DNA of 64,000 nt from the NCBI RefSeq assembly GCF_017377795.1, contig NZ_JAFRDR010000002.1:744001-808000 (forward strand). The letters run 5' to 3'. This DNA is from Williamsia soli (lineage in GTDB: Bacteria; Actinomycetota; Actinomycetes; Mycobacteriales; Mycobacteriaceae). This document shows positions 10,108 to 22,107 of this stretch, one piece after another. The notes under the pieces are model-generated. The model was not told the origin of the DNA. It did no database searches and saw only the letters and a list, made by a program, of their open reading frames with translations. Position 1 is the first letter of the stretch. Each line of letters opens with the position of its first letter. Both the position numbers and the translations under genes were made by a program.

Positions 10108-10469
10108 GTATTCTCCTCGAGCCCCCGGGCGCGGATAAACGCGGCCACGCGAGGGCTGTGCTATTTACCCGGCCGGGGCCGGGATTGTAGGTCTCGCTTC
10201 GCCCGATTTCTACGAGAACTTCTCGCATTCACCGGCGACGCCTGGCGTGATGACTTGACTACTGCTCGAGTGCCGCGATGTCCACACCACGACAGGTGAG
10301 AAGCCACCTGAGTGGGGACCGAGCACACGAACTGATCATCTGGCGGTCGGCGCCCCTTGTCCATTGAGCAGAGCAGCGGGCTCGACAACCATTGTCAGTA
10401 TCCCACACAACCGCCCGGACGCTGCCGAGTCCACCGACATCACCCGGATTCGGGCCTTGCGCCGACCTG
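10108..10469. other. 362-base gap upstream of rne
   Basis: No convincing gene is seen between ndk and rne. Open frames here lack ribosome-binding sites and family features. Mycobacterial rne genes are known for a long 5' leader involved in autoregulation, so this gap may be the rne promoter and leader. I could not identify a specific promoter. Confidence 0.5.
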
Positions 10470-10883
10470 TCAGCCGAGGTCAGGGAACCAAAGTGCGATC
10501 TCACGCTCAGCCGAGTCCGGCGAGTCCGAGCCGTGAACGAGATTGAACTGAGTACTCAGTGCGTAGTCGCCCCGAATGGTGCCCGGGACAGCTTTCTCCA
10601 CCGGGTCGGTGCCGCCGGCAATCTGGCGGAATGCGGCCACTGCGCGCGGACCCTCGAGGACAGCCGCGACCAGCGGGCCGGACGTGATGAATTCGAGCAG
10701 GGATGGGTAGAAGGGCTTGCCCTCGTGCTCGGCGTAATGGCCGGCCGCTACGTCATCGCTGACGGTTTTGAGTTCGAGGGCGACAAAGGTCAGGCCCTTG
10801 CGCTCGATCCGCTCGATGATATCGCCGACCAGTCCGCGCTCGACGCCGTCGGGCTTGATCAGTACCAGAGTCCGTTCAGTCAC
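10470..10883 (-). CDS. ndk: Nucleoside diphosphate kinase
   Basis: Transfers the gamma-phosphate from ATP to NDPs through a phosphohistidine, balancing NTP pools. The 137 residues match the compact bacterial form. The sequence starts [19 protein letters not shown], has the RGDYALS nucleotide-binding segment, and the catalytic histidine is H117 in NLVHGSDS. The GTG start at 10883 follows a -10 hexamer TAGTCT by 6 bases and lacks a ribosome-binding site, so translation is probably leaderless. Confidence 0.98.
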   Translation of the reverse strand: MTERTLVLIKPDGVERGLVGDIIERIERKGLTFVALELKTVSDDVAAGHYAEHEGKPFYPSLLEFITSGPLVAAVLEGPRAVAAFRQIAGGTDPVEKAVPGTIRGDYALSTQFNLVHGSDSPDSAEREIALWFPDLG

Positions 10884-10889
10884 CCGGTA

Positions 10890-10895
10890 AGACTA
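10890..10895 (-). promoter_or_regulatory. -10 hexamer of leaderless ndk
   Basis: On the minus strand TAGTCT is followed by 6 bases and then the ndk GTG. No Shine-Dalgarno sequence is present, which supports a transcript that begins at the start codon. Confidence 0.6.
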
Positions 10896-10963
10896 ACCCG
10901 ACGGCAGTTCGAGACGTGGACCCGACTGTGCCGTCGAACCGAGCTAGGGCGCGTCGAGCCGAG

Positions 10964-11356
10964 CTAGGGCTGGCAGTACTGTCCTTCGACAGCAAAGAAT
11001 CCGTAACTGAAGACGCCGCCCGAGGTGGGCGCGGGATCGATGACGACCTGGATGCACCCACCGGGTGACGCGAGAGCCTCGTCGACGACGATGTCGAAGC
11101 GGGCTGCGAGCGCGAGGTTCGCCGGCTTGTACTCGGCGGGTACCGGAATCGAGGCGACGAACTCCGGGAGGTTCATGTCGGCTGCGCGCTGGGTCAGCGC
11201 GTGCGTCGCGATGTAACCGAACTGACTGTCTCCCACCGGCATCGGCGAGCTCGCCTCAGCAGAAGCAGCCCCAGCTCCTGACGCAGTTCCCGCGATGACA
11301 CAGGCGGCACCCGCGGCGGCGAGTGCGGCAGGAACGAACTTTGTGGAGCGTGACAT
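10964..11356 (-). CDS. Small secreted protein with two cysteines, unknown function
   Basis: I do not recognise this 130-residue protein. It has a clear Sec signal peptide (basic MSRSTK, then a hydrophobic Ala-rich stretch to about residue 32, cleavage likely near GAGAASAEA). The mature part is about 95 residues with only two cysteines, in GGCIQVV and EGQYCQP, so one disulfide is likely. The ATG is preceded by gaaagg and an unusually AT-rich stretch (acacatatat). It is inserted between ndk and the DUF4233 gene, a place where M. tuberculosis has no equivalent gene, so it is probably a lineage-specific exported protein. Confidence 0.75.
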   Translation of the reverse strand: MSRSTKFVPAALAAAGAACVIAGTASGAGAASAEASSPMPVGDSQFGYIATHALTQRAADMNLPEFVASIPVPAEYKPANLALAARFDIVVDEALASPGGCIQVVIDPAPTSGGVFSYGFFAVEGQYCQP

Positions 11357-11510
11357 ATATATGTGTACCTTTCGAATGCTTCGGGGGGTGGTGTGCCTGC
11401 GATCTTGTCAGCACCCCGCGCCAGACGAAACCCGATTTGCGACTTTTCAGGTCACGTTCCGGCAACATCGCCGACGAGTCCTCCTGACCGGCCCACACAC
11501 CGACGACCGG

Positions 11511-11927
11511 TCAGTCGACGATGCGTTCCTGCCCGTTCAGCAGTCCGCGTTCCATGCGCAGCCGGACATCGCGCTTGATGTAGGCGATGTACAGCCACAC
11601 GATCATGAAGACGATCCCGACCACGCCGATGGACCAGTGGACGATCCATCCAGCGATTGTGATGACTTGCAGCGCAAGGTCATACGGCAGAGCCCAGGAC
11701 CTGCCCTGCAATCCAGAACCCAGGATCAGAGCCAAGCTGAGCACGCCGAGGTAGATCCCCGAAGCGACGGTGAGACCACCGCCGACGCGCACTACGATGG
11801 GGAATGCCAACATCACCACGATCGCTTCGAGGATCAGCGTTCCTGCCATCACCCCGCGTAGACCCCGCCATGGATCGACGGTCGGCGGCGTGAACTTTGC
11901 TGGTACGTCGGACGATTCGTCGCTCAT
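11511..11927 (-). CDS. DUF4233 membrane protein
   Basis: Small integral membrane protein of 138 residues with about four hydrophobic segments (GVMAGTLILEAIVVMLAFPIV; GLTVASGIYLGVLSLALIL split around residue 60; ALQVITIAGWIVHWSIG; VVGIVFMIVWLYIAY). DUF4233 proteins sit between folC and ndk across the Mycobacteriales, and this one keeps that place. Its ATG overlaps the folC stop by 4 bases, so the two are translationally coupled. Function unknown; a link to folate or nucleotide metabolism is suggested only by position. Confidence 0.9.
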   Translation of the reverse strand: MSDESSDVPAKFTPPTVDPWRGLRGVMAGTLILEAIVVMLAFPIVVRVGGGLTVASGIYLGVLSLALILGSGLQGRSWALPYDLALQVITIAGWIVHWSIGVVGIVFMIVWLYIAYIKRDVRLRMERGLLNGQERIVD

Positions 11928-13338
11928 GCCGGATCCTTTCCGAACAGCGTGCGGGCCGCACCAGCGGTGACGACCGAGCCGGTGATCACCACGCCCGTTC
12001 CGGACATCCCCTCGGAGTCGTCGAGATTTTCCTCGGCGAGCTCGATTGCGGCCTCGACGGCATCGGGCAAGAACCCGTGGACCTTCACCCTGTCCTCGCC
12101 GAAGATCGCGGTGGCCACCTCCGCCAAACTCTCTGGGTCCATTGCGCGCGGGGATCCGTTGTGAGTCAACACGATGACGTCGAAAACTGGCTCGAACGCG
12201 GCCAGCAGGCCGGCAGCGTCTTTGTCGGCGAGCACGCTGACCACCCCGATCAGGCGCCGGAAATCGAACTCGTCGTCCAACGCCGACGCCAACGCCGACG
12301 CGCCGTGTGGGTTGTGTGCAGCATCCAGGAAAACCGTTGGAGCAGAACGCACTCGCTCGAGTCGACCCGGACTGGTCGCCGCGGCGAAGCCTGCGCGGAC
12401 CAACTCCGAATCGAGCTGGCGTTCTGCGCCGGCCCCGAAGAACGCCTCGACGGCCGCGAGCGCCAACGCTGCGTTGGATGCCTGATGTGCGCCGTGCAGC
12501 GGCAGGAAGATCTCGGGGTATTCGCCGCCGAGTCCCTGCAGCGTCAGCAGCTGTCCTCCGACTGCCACCCGGCGTTCGAGCACCGCGAACTCGGAACCCT
12601 CGCGGGCGACGAACGTGTCGGCCTCGACAGCGGCGCGCAAGAGCACGTCGGCGACTTCTTTCTCCTGCACCGCGAGGATCGTCACAGGATCAGTCGGTAC
12701 CAGCGAGTCCGGTGCCTTCTTGATGATCCCGGCCTTCTCCCCCGCGATCTCGGTGAGCGTGTCGCCGAGGTAGTCCGCATGGTCGAGTGCGATCGGGGTG
12801 ATGACCGCGACCGTGGCGTCGATGACGTTGGTGGCGTCCCAGCGCCCGCCCATACCGGTCTCGACGACGGCCACCTCGACCGGCGCCTCGGCAAACGCGG
12901 TGTACGCCATCGCCGTCAGTACCTCGAACTTGCTCATCCTTGGCCCATCGGCGGCCAGCGAGCGATCGTCGATCATGTCGATGTACGGCTCGAGTTCGCG
13001 ATAGGTGTCCACGTAGGTCCGCGGCGTGATGGGCACCCCGTCGATGGAGATGCGTTCGGTCGCGAGTTGCAGATGGGGGCTCGTGATCCGGCCCGTCCGC
13101 CGGTGGAAGGCGGTGAGCAGAGAATCGATCATCCTCGTCACCGACGTCTTGCCATTGGTTCCCGCCACGTGGATCGCCGGGTACCCACGTTGTGGAGACC
13201 CCAGCAGGTCCATCAGCGCCGAGATGCGCGCGAGGGACGGATCGATCTTGGTCTCGGGCCAACGGGTGTCGAGAGAGGCCTCCACCTCGCCCAACTCGGC
13301 GAGATCATCCGCGCTCGGCTGCGTCGGTTCCGGCTGGG

Positions 13339-13342
<4 letters not shown>
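11924..13342 (-). CDS. folC: Bifunctional dihydrofolate synthase/folylpolyglutamate synthase
   Basis: Mur-ligase-type enzyme that adds glutamate to dihydropteroate and then to reduced folates using ATP. In 472 residues the ATP-binding loop GTNGKTSVT is at about residue 66, followed by [22 protein letters not shown] (the metal and folate site) and [13 protein letters not shown] in the C-terminal ligase domain. The GTG start overlaps the valS stop codon by 4 bases, so valS, folC and DUF4233 form a coupled operon. Confidence 0.97.
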
Positions 13343-16014
<2,672 letters not shown>

Positions 16015-16020
16015 CGGCCA

Positions 16021-16026
16021 ATTCTA
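16021..16026 (-). promoter_or_regulatory. -10 hexamer of leaderless valS
   Basis: TAGAAT on the minus strand, then tggccg, then the valS GTG. The near-consensus hexamer and 6-base spacing fit a leaderless transcript. Confidence 0.65.
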
Positions 16027-16069
16027 GGCAGTCGCCTCGGAGGCGACGAAGCCGCAGGTGGTGTGCGGC

Positions 16070-16675
16070 TCAGGGCACTCGGAGGCGATGCAGGTCTTCC
16101 GGCGCGTTGACGTTGGTCAACCAGGTGGAATCGGTCAGCGTGACGCGGTTGGTCCGCAACGCGTCGACCGCCGCGAGCATGCGGCGCTCACCGGAAGCGA
16201 CGAGATCGGCAAGAGTCCCTGCCGCCCTGGTGCGGTACACGCCCGCCAGCGGGTGCGCCCGCTGCGAGTCCACGGCGATCGCGGCATCGTCCGACTCCGA
16301 GAGCCCGCGAAGCAACTCATCCACCATCTCCGCGCTCACCAGCGGCATGTCGGTGGCGCACACGAACACCACCTCCCGTCCCGCAGCCGCTGCGGCGACC
16401 AGCCCCGTGACGAGACCACCGAGGGGACCCGCTCCGGGCTTCTCGTCGGTGACCCAGTTGATCTGTCCGGTCCCCGACTGTCCCTCGCTCAGACCGCGGT
16501 AGGCCGGTGATCCCTCGCGAGCGACAACCAGCACCGGATCGCAACGTTCGGCGACGATCCGGGTGATGCGGCCGAGCATCGATTCCCCGTTCCATTCCAA
16601 CGCCGCCTTGTCGCTACCCATTCGCTTCGACGCGCCACCGGCCAAGACCACTGCGCCAATCTGTGCAACATCCAT
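16070..16675 (-). CDS. mobA: Molybdenum cofactor guanylyltransferase MobA
   Basis: Attaches GMP to molybdopterin to give the guanine dinucleotide form used by formate dehydrogenase-type enzymes. The nucleotidyltransferase signature LAGGASKRMGSDKAAL is near the N-terminus, followed by VVAREGSP and the metal-binding CATDMPLVS. Length 201 residues is normal. It is divergent from the FdhF-like gene with about 60 bases between them; that oxidoreductase is expected to need the cofactor MobA makes, so the arrangement is functional as well as positional. Confidence 0.94.
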   Translation of the reverse strand: MDVAQIGAVVLAGGASKRMGSDKAALEWNGESMLGRITRIVAERCDPVLVVAREGSPAYRGLSEGQSGTGQINWVTDEKPGAGPLGGLVTGLVAAAAAGREVVFVCATDMPLVSAEMVDELLRGLSESDDAAIAVDSQRAHPLAGVYRTRAAGTLADLVASGERRMLAAVDALRTNRVTLTDSTWLTNVNAPEDLHRLRVP

Positions 16676-16735
16676 AGGACACAGTTAACGCGAGCGCGAG
16701 AGTGCTGTGGGCGAAAACGGATGCAGAGGGTGATG

Positions 16736-19042
16736 ATGGATGCCATGAACGTCGAATCCGTACCCGAACCGAAGTCGCACGACGTCGACCAGCATCCGCC
16801 CAAGGTCTGGGCGGCAGGGGTACCGGCGGTGGCTGTTGCGCTCGCACGTTCGGTGAAACAGATGGGCACGACCCGCACGGCACGCACCCTCACCGCGCTC
16901 AATCAGCGCGACGGCTTCGACTGCCCCGGTTGTGCATGGCCGGAGACCCCTGGCCACCGCAAGCACGCGGAGTTCTGCGAGAACGGCGCGAAAGCCGTCG
17001 CCGAGGAAGCCACCACGCGCACCATCGGACCGGAGTTCTTTGCTGCACACAGCGTTTCCGACCTTCGCGAAAAGTCGGAGTACTGGCTGTCCCAGCAGGG
17101 CCGGATCACCCACCCGATGGTGCTCACCGAGGGTGACGACCACTACCGGCCGATCCGATGGGACCAGGCATTCACCCTCATCGCCGACGAACTGACCGGG
17201 CTGGAGCACCCCGATCAGGCAGCGTTCTACACCTCCGGTCGGACGAGCAACGAAGCCGCGTTTCTCTACCAGCTCTTCGCGCGATCCTTCGGGACGAACA
17301 ACCTCCCCGACTGCTCGAACATGTGCCACGAGTCTTCGGGCAGCGCCCTGATCGAGAGCATCGGAATCGGTAAGGGATCGGTGTCCGTACCTGATCTCGA
17401 GAACGCCGATCTAATCATCATCGCGGGACAGAATCCCGGCACCAATCATCCGCGGATGCTCTCGACGCTCGAGAAGGCGAAGGGACGGGGCGCCACCATC
17501 GTCGCTGTCAATCCACTTCCCGAGGCCGGACTACTGCGCTTCAAGGATCCCCAGAAGGTGGGCGGTGTCGTTGGTAGAGGCACGACGCTGGCCGACGAGT
17601 TCCTGCAGATCCGGATCGGTGGGGACATGGCCCTGTTCCGGGGGCTGGCCAAACTACTCTTGGACGCCGAAGAGGCCGATCCCGGAACAATTTTCGATCA
17701 CGCCTTCCTCCAGGAGCACTGTCTCGGGGTCGAGGACTACCTGACCGAGGTCGCGAGGGTCGACCTCGCAGAGATCGTGGAAGCCACCGGCCTGACCGAA
17801 GCGCAACTGCGGGACACCGCCGACAGACTGGTCAGCTCGCGCCGCACGATCATCTGCTGGGCCATGGGTTTGACGCAGCAGGCGCACGGGGTTGCGACCA
17901 TCGAAGAACTCACCAACGTGCTGCTGCTGCGCGGCATGATCGGCAAACCTGGTGCCGGAGTGTGTCCGGTCCGCGGGCACTCGAATGTGCAGGGCGACCG
18001 GACCATGGGGGTCTGGGAGAAGATGCCGGACTACTTTCTCGACGCCCTCGACCGCGAGTTCGGCATCGAGGTGCCACGGCAGCACGGCTTCGACACCGTG
18101 GACACGATCCGGGCCATGGCCGCAGGCGACATCAAGGTGTTCATCGCGATGGGTGGCAACTTCGTCTCCGCCTCCCCCGACACCCACGCCACCGCCGCCG
18201 CCATGGGAACCTGCCGTCTCACGGTGCAGGTGAGCACGAAACTCAATGCCTCACACTTACGTCCGGGTTCAGTCGGTGTGATTCTTCCCACGCTGGGCCG
18301 CACCGATCGGGACATCTGCGACGGCCGCAAGCAGGAGGTCACCGTCGAGGACTCGATGTCGGTGGTCCACCTGTCCCGAGGCTCACTTCCGCCGTCGGGT
18401 GCCGAACTGCGGAGCGAGGTCGCCATCATCAGTGGGCTCGCAGAGGCCACACTCGGACCGGATCATGCGGTGCCGTGGGCCCGTTTCCCAGCCGACTACA
18501 ACGTGATTCGCGACCACATCTCCCGGGTCATACCGGGATTCGAGGACTTCAACACCAAGGTGCGCCACCCCGACGGCTTCGTGTTGCCGCACCCGCCGCG
18601 GGACACGCGAACCTTTCCCACCCGGACCGGAAAAGCCAACTTCGCAACGAATCCGCTTACGTGGCTTCGTGTTCCCTCCGGGCGCGTCATCCTGCAGACC
18701 CTGCGCAGTCATGATCAGTACAACACCACGATCTACGGTCACGACGACAGGTATCGCGGGATCAAGGGCGATCGCAACATCGTGTTGCTCAATCCCGAGG
18801 ACATCACCACTCTCGGCCTGGCCGACGGACAGACCGTCGATCTGATCTCCGAGTTCAGCGGGCCTGCGGGCCTGGAAGAACGCCGGGTTCGCGCGTTCCG
18901 CGTCGTCGCGTATCCGACTCCTCGCGGGAACGCTGCGGCATACTATCCCGAAACCAATCCACTCGTTCCCCTCGAACACGTTGCGGTCAAGTCGAATACA
19001 CCCGTCTCCAAGGCGATCACCATCCGCATCGAGGCCTCCTGA
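16736..19042 (+). CDS. FdhF/YdeP-type molybdopterin oxidoreductase
   Basis: About 768-residue Mo-bisMGD enzyme of the formate dehydrogenase alpha-subunit-like family (YdeP/TIGR01701 type), cytoplasmic since no twin-arginine signal is seen. The N-terminus has only CPGCAW and then CENG, not the full four-cysteine iron-sulfur motif of classical FdhA. Cofactor-binding stretches include FYTSGRTSNEAAFLYQ, NLPDCSNMCHESSG and PVRGHSNVQGDRTMG. I chose the ATG at 16736 because cagaggg lies 5 bases upstream; an ATG at 16721 is also open. No partner electron-transfer subunit is adjacent, so the electron acceptor and even the substrate are uncertain. The stop overlaps the fdhD start. Confidence 0.9.
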   Translation: MDAMNVESVPEPKSHDVDQHPPKVWAAGVPAVAVALARSVKQMGTTRTARTLTALNQRDGFDCPGCAWPETPGHRKHAEFCENGAKAVAEEATTRTIGPEFFAAHSVSDLREKSEYWLSQQGRITHPMVLTEGDDHYRPIRWDQAFTLIADELTGLEHPDQAAFYTSGRTSNEAAFLYQLFARSFGTNNLPDCSNMCHESSGSALIESIGIGKGSVSVPDLENADLIIIAGQNPGTNHPRMLSTLEKAKGRGATIVAVNPLPEAGLLRFKDPQKVGGVVGRGTTLADEFLQIRIGGDMALFRGLAKLLLDAEEADPGTIFDHAFLQEHCLGVEDYLTEVARVDLAEIVEATGLTEAQLRDTADRLVSSRRTIICWAMGLTQQAHGVATIEELTNVLLLRGMIGKPGAGVCPVRGHSNVQGDRTMGVWEKMPDYFLDALDREFGIEVPRQHGFDTVDTIRAMAAGDIKVFIAMGGNFVSASPDTHATAAAMGTCRLTVQVSTKLNASHLRPGSVGVILPTLGRTDRDICDGRKQEVTVEDSMSVVHLSRGSLPPSGAELRSEVAIISGLAEATLGPDHAVPWARFPADYNVIRDHISRVIPGFEDFNTKVRHPDGFVLPHPPRDTRTFPTRTGKANFATNPLTWLRVPSGRVILQTLRSHDQYNTTIYGHDDRYRGIKGDRNIVLLNPEDITTLGLADGQTVDLISEFSGPAGLEERRVRAFRVVAYPTPRGNAAAYYPETNPLVPLEHVAVKSNTPVSKAITIRIEAS

Positions 19043-19863
19043 TGGGCAGGGTCAGCAGTCGAACGCGGGTACGCCGGATCCGGCCCGGGAGCACAGATTC
19101 CCGCGCCGACACCCTTGCCGTCGAAGAACCACTCGAGATAAGAATCGGCGGAGAAGCCCTGGCTGTGACCATGCGCACCCCCGGATCCGACATCGACCTC
19201 ACGCACGGTTTCCTGCTGACCGAAGGCATCATCTCGGGCGCCGACGACATCAGCATGATTCGCTACTGCGACGGCGTCGACGACCAGGGTCGCAACACCT
19301 ACAACGTCCTCGACGTGGCAATGCGTGAGCAGCACGTGGTTCCGGAGACCGCATCCCGGAACTTCTACGCCACCTCATCGTGCGGGGTGTGCGGCAAAGC
19401 CTCGCTCGATGCGGTTCGGCTGAAGTCAGATCATCGGCCGGCCGACGACCGGTGCACTGTCGAGGTGGAAACGCTCACCCGCCTGCCTGAGCGACTCCGT
19501 AACGCCCAGAAGACTTTTGACCTCACAGGTGGTGTCCACGGCGCCGCCCTGTTCCGCACCGACGGAACCCTGCTCGTGGCACGCGAGGACGTGGGCCGGC
19601 ACAACGCCGTCGACAAAGTGATCGGCTGGGCGGTACAGGAACGACTACTGCCACTGCGCGAGACCATCTTGATGGTGTCGAGTCGCGCGTCCTTCGAACT
19701 CGCGCAGAAGGCTGTGATGGCCGGTGTTCCGATACTGGCTGCCGTCTCTGCCCCATCGTCGCTTGCCGTCGATCTCGGAAACGAGGCGGACCTGACCGTC
19801 ATCGGTTTCCTCCGCGGCGAGTCGATGAACATCTATTCCGGCGGTCATCGAGTCCTGGAATGA
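19042..19863 (+). CDS. fdhD: Formate dehydrogenase accessory sulfurtransferase FdhD
   Basis: Sulfur carrier that moves sulfur from a cysteine desulfurase to the molybdenum cofactor before it enters a formate dehydrogenase. In 273 residues the key cysteine loop is TSSCGVCGKASLD, and the second conserved block is REDVGRHNAVDKVIGWA. The ATG shares its first base with the stop of the oxidoreductase gene (TGATG), so the two are coupled. This coupling supports the call that the upstream enzyme needs a sulfurated formate dehydrogenase-type cofactor. Confidence 0.96.
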   Translation: MGRVSSRTRVRRIRPGSTDSRADTLAVEEPLEIRIGGEALAVTMRTPGSDIDLTHGFLLTEGIISGADDISMIRYCDGVDDQGRNTYNVLDVAMREQHVVPETASRNFYATSSCGVCGKASLDAVRLKSDHRPADDRCTVEVETLTRLPERLRNAQKTFDLTGGVHGAALFRTDGTLLVAREDVGRHNAVDKVIGWAVQERLLPLRETILMVSSRASFELAQKAVMAGVPILAAVSAPSSLAVDLGNEADLTVIGFLRGESMNIYSGGHRVLE

Positions 19864-19868
19864 GAGAA

Positions 19869-19894
19869 CGCCGGTGGGATCGCTCCCACCGGCG
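19869..19894. terminator. Hairpin between convergent fdhD and clpX
   Basis: An 11-bp stem (cgccggtggga at 19869-19879, tcccaccggcg at 19884-19894) with a 4-base loop lies between the two convergent stop codons. No long T-run follows on either side; it may act in both directions. Confidence 0.65.
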
Positions 19895-19911
19895 TCGTCT
19901 CGAGAATCCGC

Positions 19912-21189
19912 TCAGGCGCTCTTGTCGCGCCGCTCGTCACGACGCGGCTTGCGAGGCACGATGGTCGGAAGGACGTTGTCGCGCACCGTTTCTCCGGTGA
20001 CGACGACCTTCGCAACATCGTCGCGGCTCGGGATGTCGTACATCACCGGCAGCAAGACCTCTTCCATGATCGCGCGAAGTCCACGAGCACCGGTGCCCCG
20101 GTGGATGGCCTGATCGGCTATGGCCTCGAGCGCATCGTCAGTGAACTCGAGCTCCACACCGTCCATGTCGAACAACCGCGCGTACTGCTTGACCAACGCG
20201 TTCTTCGGCTGCGACAAGATGTTGACGAGAGACTCTTTGTCCAGGTTGGTCACCGATGCGATGACCGGCAGACGTCCGATGAACTCGGGGATCAGACCGA
20301 ACTTGATGAGATCTTCGGGCATGACCTCGGCGAAGTGGTCTGCGCTGTCGTCGTCGTTCTTCGCCACCTCTGTGCCGAAACCGATGCCGCGTTTGCCGAT
20401 TCGATCGGACACGATCTTGTCGAGCCCGGCGAAGGCACCGGCGACGATGAAGAGGACGTTGGTGGTGTCGATCTGGATGAACTCCTGGTGCGGATGCTTA
20501 CGTCCCCCCTGAGGGGGCACAGAAGCCTGCGTACCTTCAAGGATCTTGAGCAGGGCCTGCTGGACACCTTCGCCCGAGACGTCGCGCGTGATCGACGGGT
20601 TTTCGCTCTTGCGGGCGATCTTGTCGACCTCGTCGATGTAGATGATGCCGGTCTCAGCGCGCTTGACGTCGTAGTCCGCGGCCTGGATCAGCTTCAGCAG
20701 GATGTTCTCGACGTCCTCGCCGACGTATCCGGCCTCGGTCAACGCGGTCGCGTCGGCGATGGCGAACGGAACGTTCAGCATCTTCGCCAGGGTCTGGGCG
20801 AGATATGTCTTTCCGCATCCGGTCGGGCCGAGCATCAGAATGTTCGACTTCGCCAACTCCACCGGCTCAACCCCACGGGAATCCTTGCGATCGCCCGCCT
20901 GGATCCGCTTGTAGTGGTTGTACACCGCGACAGCCAGGGTCCGCTTGGCGGTGTCCTGCCCGATCACGTAGTTCTCGAGGAAATCCCTGATCTCCATGGG
21001 CTTCGGGAGCTCATCGAGTTTGACGTCGCTGGTCTCGGCGAGCTCTTCCTCGATGATCTCGTTGCACAGGTCGATGCATTCATCGCAGATGTACACCCCG
21101 GGACCAGCGATCAGCTTCTTCACCTGCTTCTGACTCTTTCCGCAGAAAGAACACTTCAGCAGATCGCCACCATCTCCGATACGTGCCAT
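19912..21189 (-). CDS. clpX: ATP-dependent protease ATPase subunit ClpX
   Basis: AAA+ unfoldase that feeds substrates to ClpP1P2. The N-terminal zinc domain has C13, C16, C35 and C38; Walker A is GPTGCGKT at 121-128, Walker [10 protein letters not shown], and the pore loop GYVGEDVE is visible. At 425 residues it is full length. In M. tuberculosis clpX also lies near clpP2-clpP1-tig. A 211-base gap separates it from clpP2, so it probably has its own promoter. Confidence 0.98.
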   Translation of the reverse strand: MARIGDGGDLLKCSFCGKSQKQVKKLIAGPGVYICDECIDLCNEIIEEELAETSDVKLDELPKPMEIRDFLENYVIGQDTAKRTLAVAVYNHYKRIQAGDRKDSRGVEPVELAKSNILMLGPTGCGKTYLAQTLAKMLNVPFAIADATALTEAGYVGEDVENILLKLIQAADYDVKRAETGIIYIDEVDKIARKSENPSITRDVSGEGVQQALLKILEGTQASVPPQGGRKHPHQEFIQIDTTNVLFIVAGAFAGLDKIVSDRIGKRGIGFGTEVAKNDDDSADHFAEVMPEDLIKFGLIPEFIGRLPVIASVTNLDKESLVNILSQPKNALVKQYARLFDMDGVELEFTDDALEAIADQAIHRGTGARGLRAIMEEVLLPVMYDIPSRDDVAKVVVTGETVRDNVLPTIVPRKPRRDERRDKSA

Positions 21190-21363
21190 CTGTCGCTGTA
21201 CCTACTTCCCTTACCCTGCTGCCCAGAAAATTCTAGAGAATTCGCGCGGTCCGCCCAGCTCACCCGGAGTTCGGTAACCACGACCGTACCCGTAGGTGAC
21301 CCGAACTTCGACCGATAAAGCCAAATGTCGCGAGCCTCTTTCCAAGCTCACGACCCGCAGGCC

Positions 21364-21389
21364 GCCCTTCGCGCACACAGGCGAAGGGC
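21364..21389 (-). terminator. Hairpin after clpP2
   Basis: A 9-bp stem (gcccttcgc at 21364-21372, gcgaagggc at 21381-21389) lies just downstream of the clpP2 stop on the minus strand. There is no T-run, as in many actinobacterial terminators. Confidence 0.55.
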
Positions 21390-21400
21390 AGCCCATCGAT

Positions 21401-22042
21401 TTACTTCTTGCGTCCGGACTTCTTGCGGTACTCGAAGACCTCGTCGATGATCCCGTATTCCTTGGCCTGCGCGGCGGTCAAGATGTTGTCGCGGTCGGTG
21501 TCCTTGCGGATCTTGTCGGCCGGCTGGCCGGTGTGGCCGGCCAGGATATCGTCGAGCTTCCGACGGATGCGTTCGATCTCGGCGGCCTGGATCTCGAGGT
21601 CGGAGACCTGCCCCTGGTAGGCGCCGCCGGTGCGGGGCTGATGGATGAGGATGGTCGCGTTCGGCAGAGCAGCCCTCTTACCCGGGGTTCCACCGGCCAG
21701 CACGATCGCAGCGGCGGAGGCTGCCTCACCGAGGCAGACCGTGGCGATGTCGCAGTGCACGTACTGCATCGTGTCGTAGATGGCCAGCATCGCCGGCACA
21801 CTGCCACCGGGCGAGTTCACGTACATGATGATGTCGCGGTCAGGATCCTGCGACTCGAGCACCAACAGCTGCGCCATGATGTCGTTCGCGACGGTCTCGT
21901 CGATCGGGGTACCCAGGAAGACGATTCGCTCTTCGAAGAGCTTCGCGTACGGGTTGTACTCACGTGCACCGTTGGGCGTGTGCTCGATGAACGACGGCAG
22001 GATGTAGCGCGCTTGGGGTGAAAGGTTGTTCATGGTCCTCAT
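21401..22042 (-). CDS. clpP2: ATP-dependent Clp protease proteolytic subunit 2
   Basis: Serine peptidase that, with ClpP1, forms the mixed ClpP1P2 barrel essential in mycobacteria. The nucleophile serine is in CLGEAASAAAIVL, the histidine in TILIHQPRTGG and the aspartate in the following helix. I start it at the ATG at 22042 (MRTMNNLSPQARY), giving 213 residues; the frame stays open upstream but that part overlaps the clpP1 coding end and looks non-coding. A further ATG at 22033 is possible. It lies 65 bases after clpP1 and is likely cotranscribed. Confidence 0.96.
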   Translation of the reverse strand: MRTMNNLSPQARYILPSFIEHTPNGAREYNPYAKLFEERIVFLGTPIDETVANDIMAQLLVLESQDPDRDIIMYVNSPGGSVPAMLAIYDTMQYVHCDIATVCLGEAASAAAIVLAGGTPGKRAALPNATILIHQPRTGGAYQGQVSDLEIQAAEIERIRRKLDDILAGHTGQPADKIRKDTDRDNILTAAQAKEYGIIDEVFEYRKKSGRKK

Positions 22043-22070
22043 TACTTTCCGATGAGTGTGCGAGGGGCCG

Positions 22071-22096
22071 GAGACGAAGCGGAGCGGAGCTCGACC
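22071..22096 (+). repeat. Dispersed short repeat, copy 1
   Basis: gagacgaagcggagcggagc followed by tcgacc. The same sequence, lacking one base, occurs in opposite orientation at 34818-34842 upstream of ctaJ. Both copies lie in or next to short intergenic spaces, here between clpP1 and clpP2, overlapping the last bases upstream of the clpP2 leader. Confidence 0.55.
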
Positions 22097-22107
22097 CGAG
22101 TTACGAA

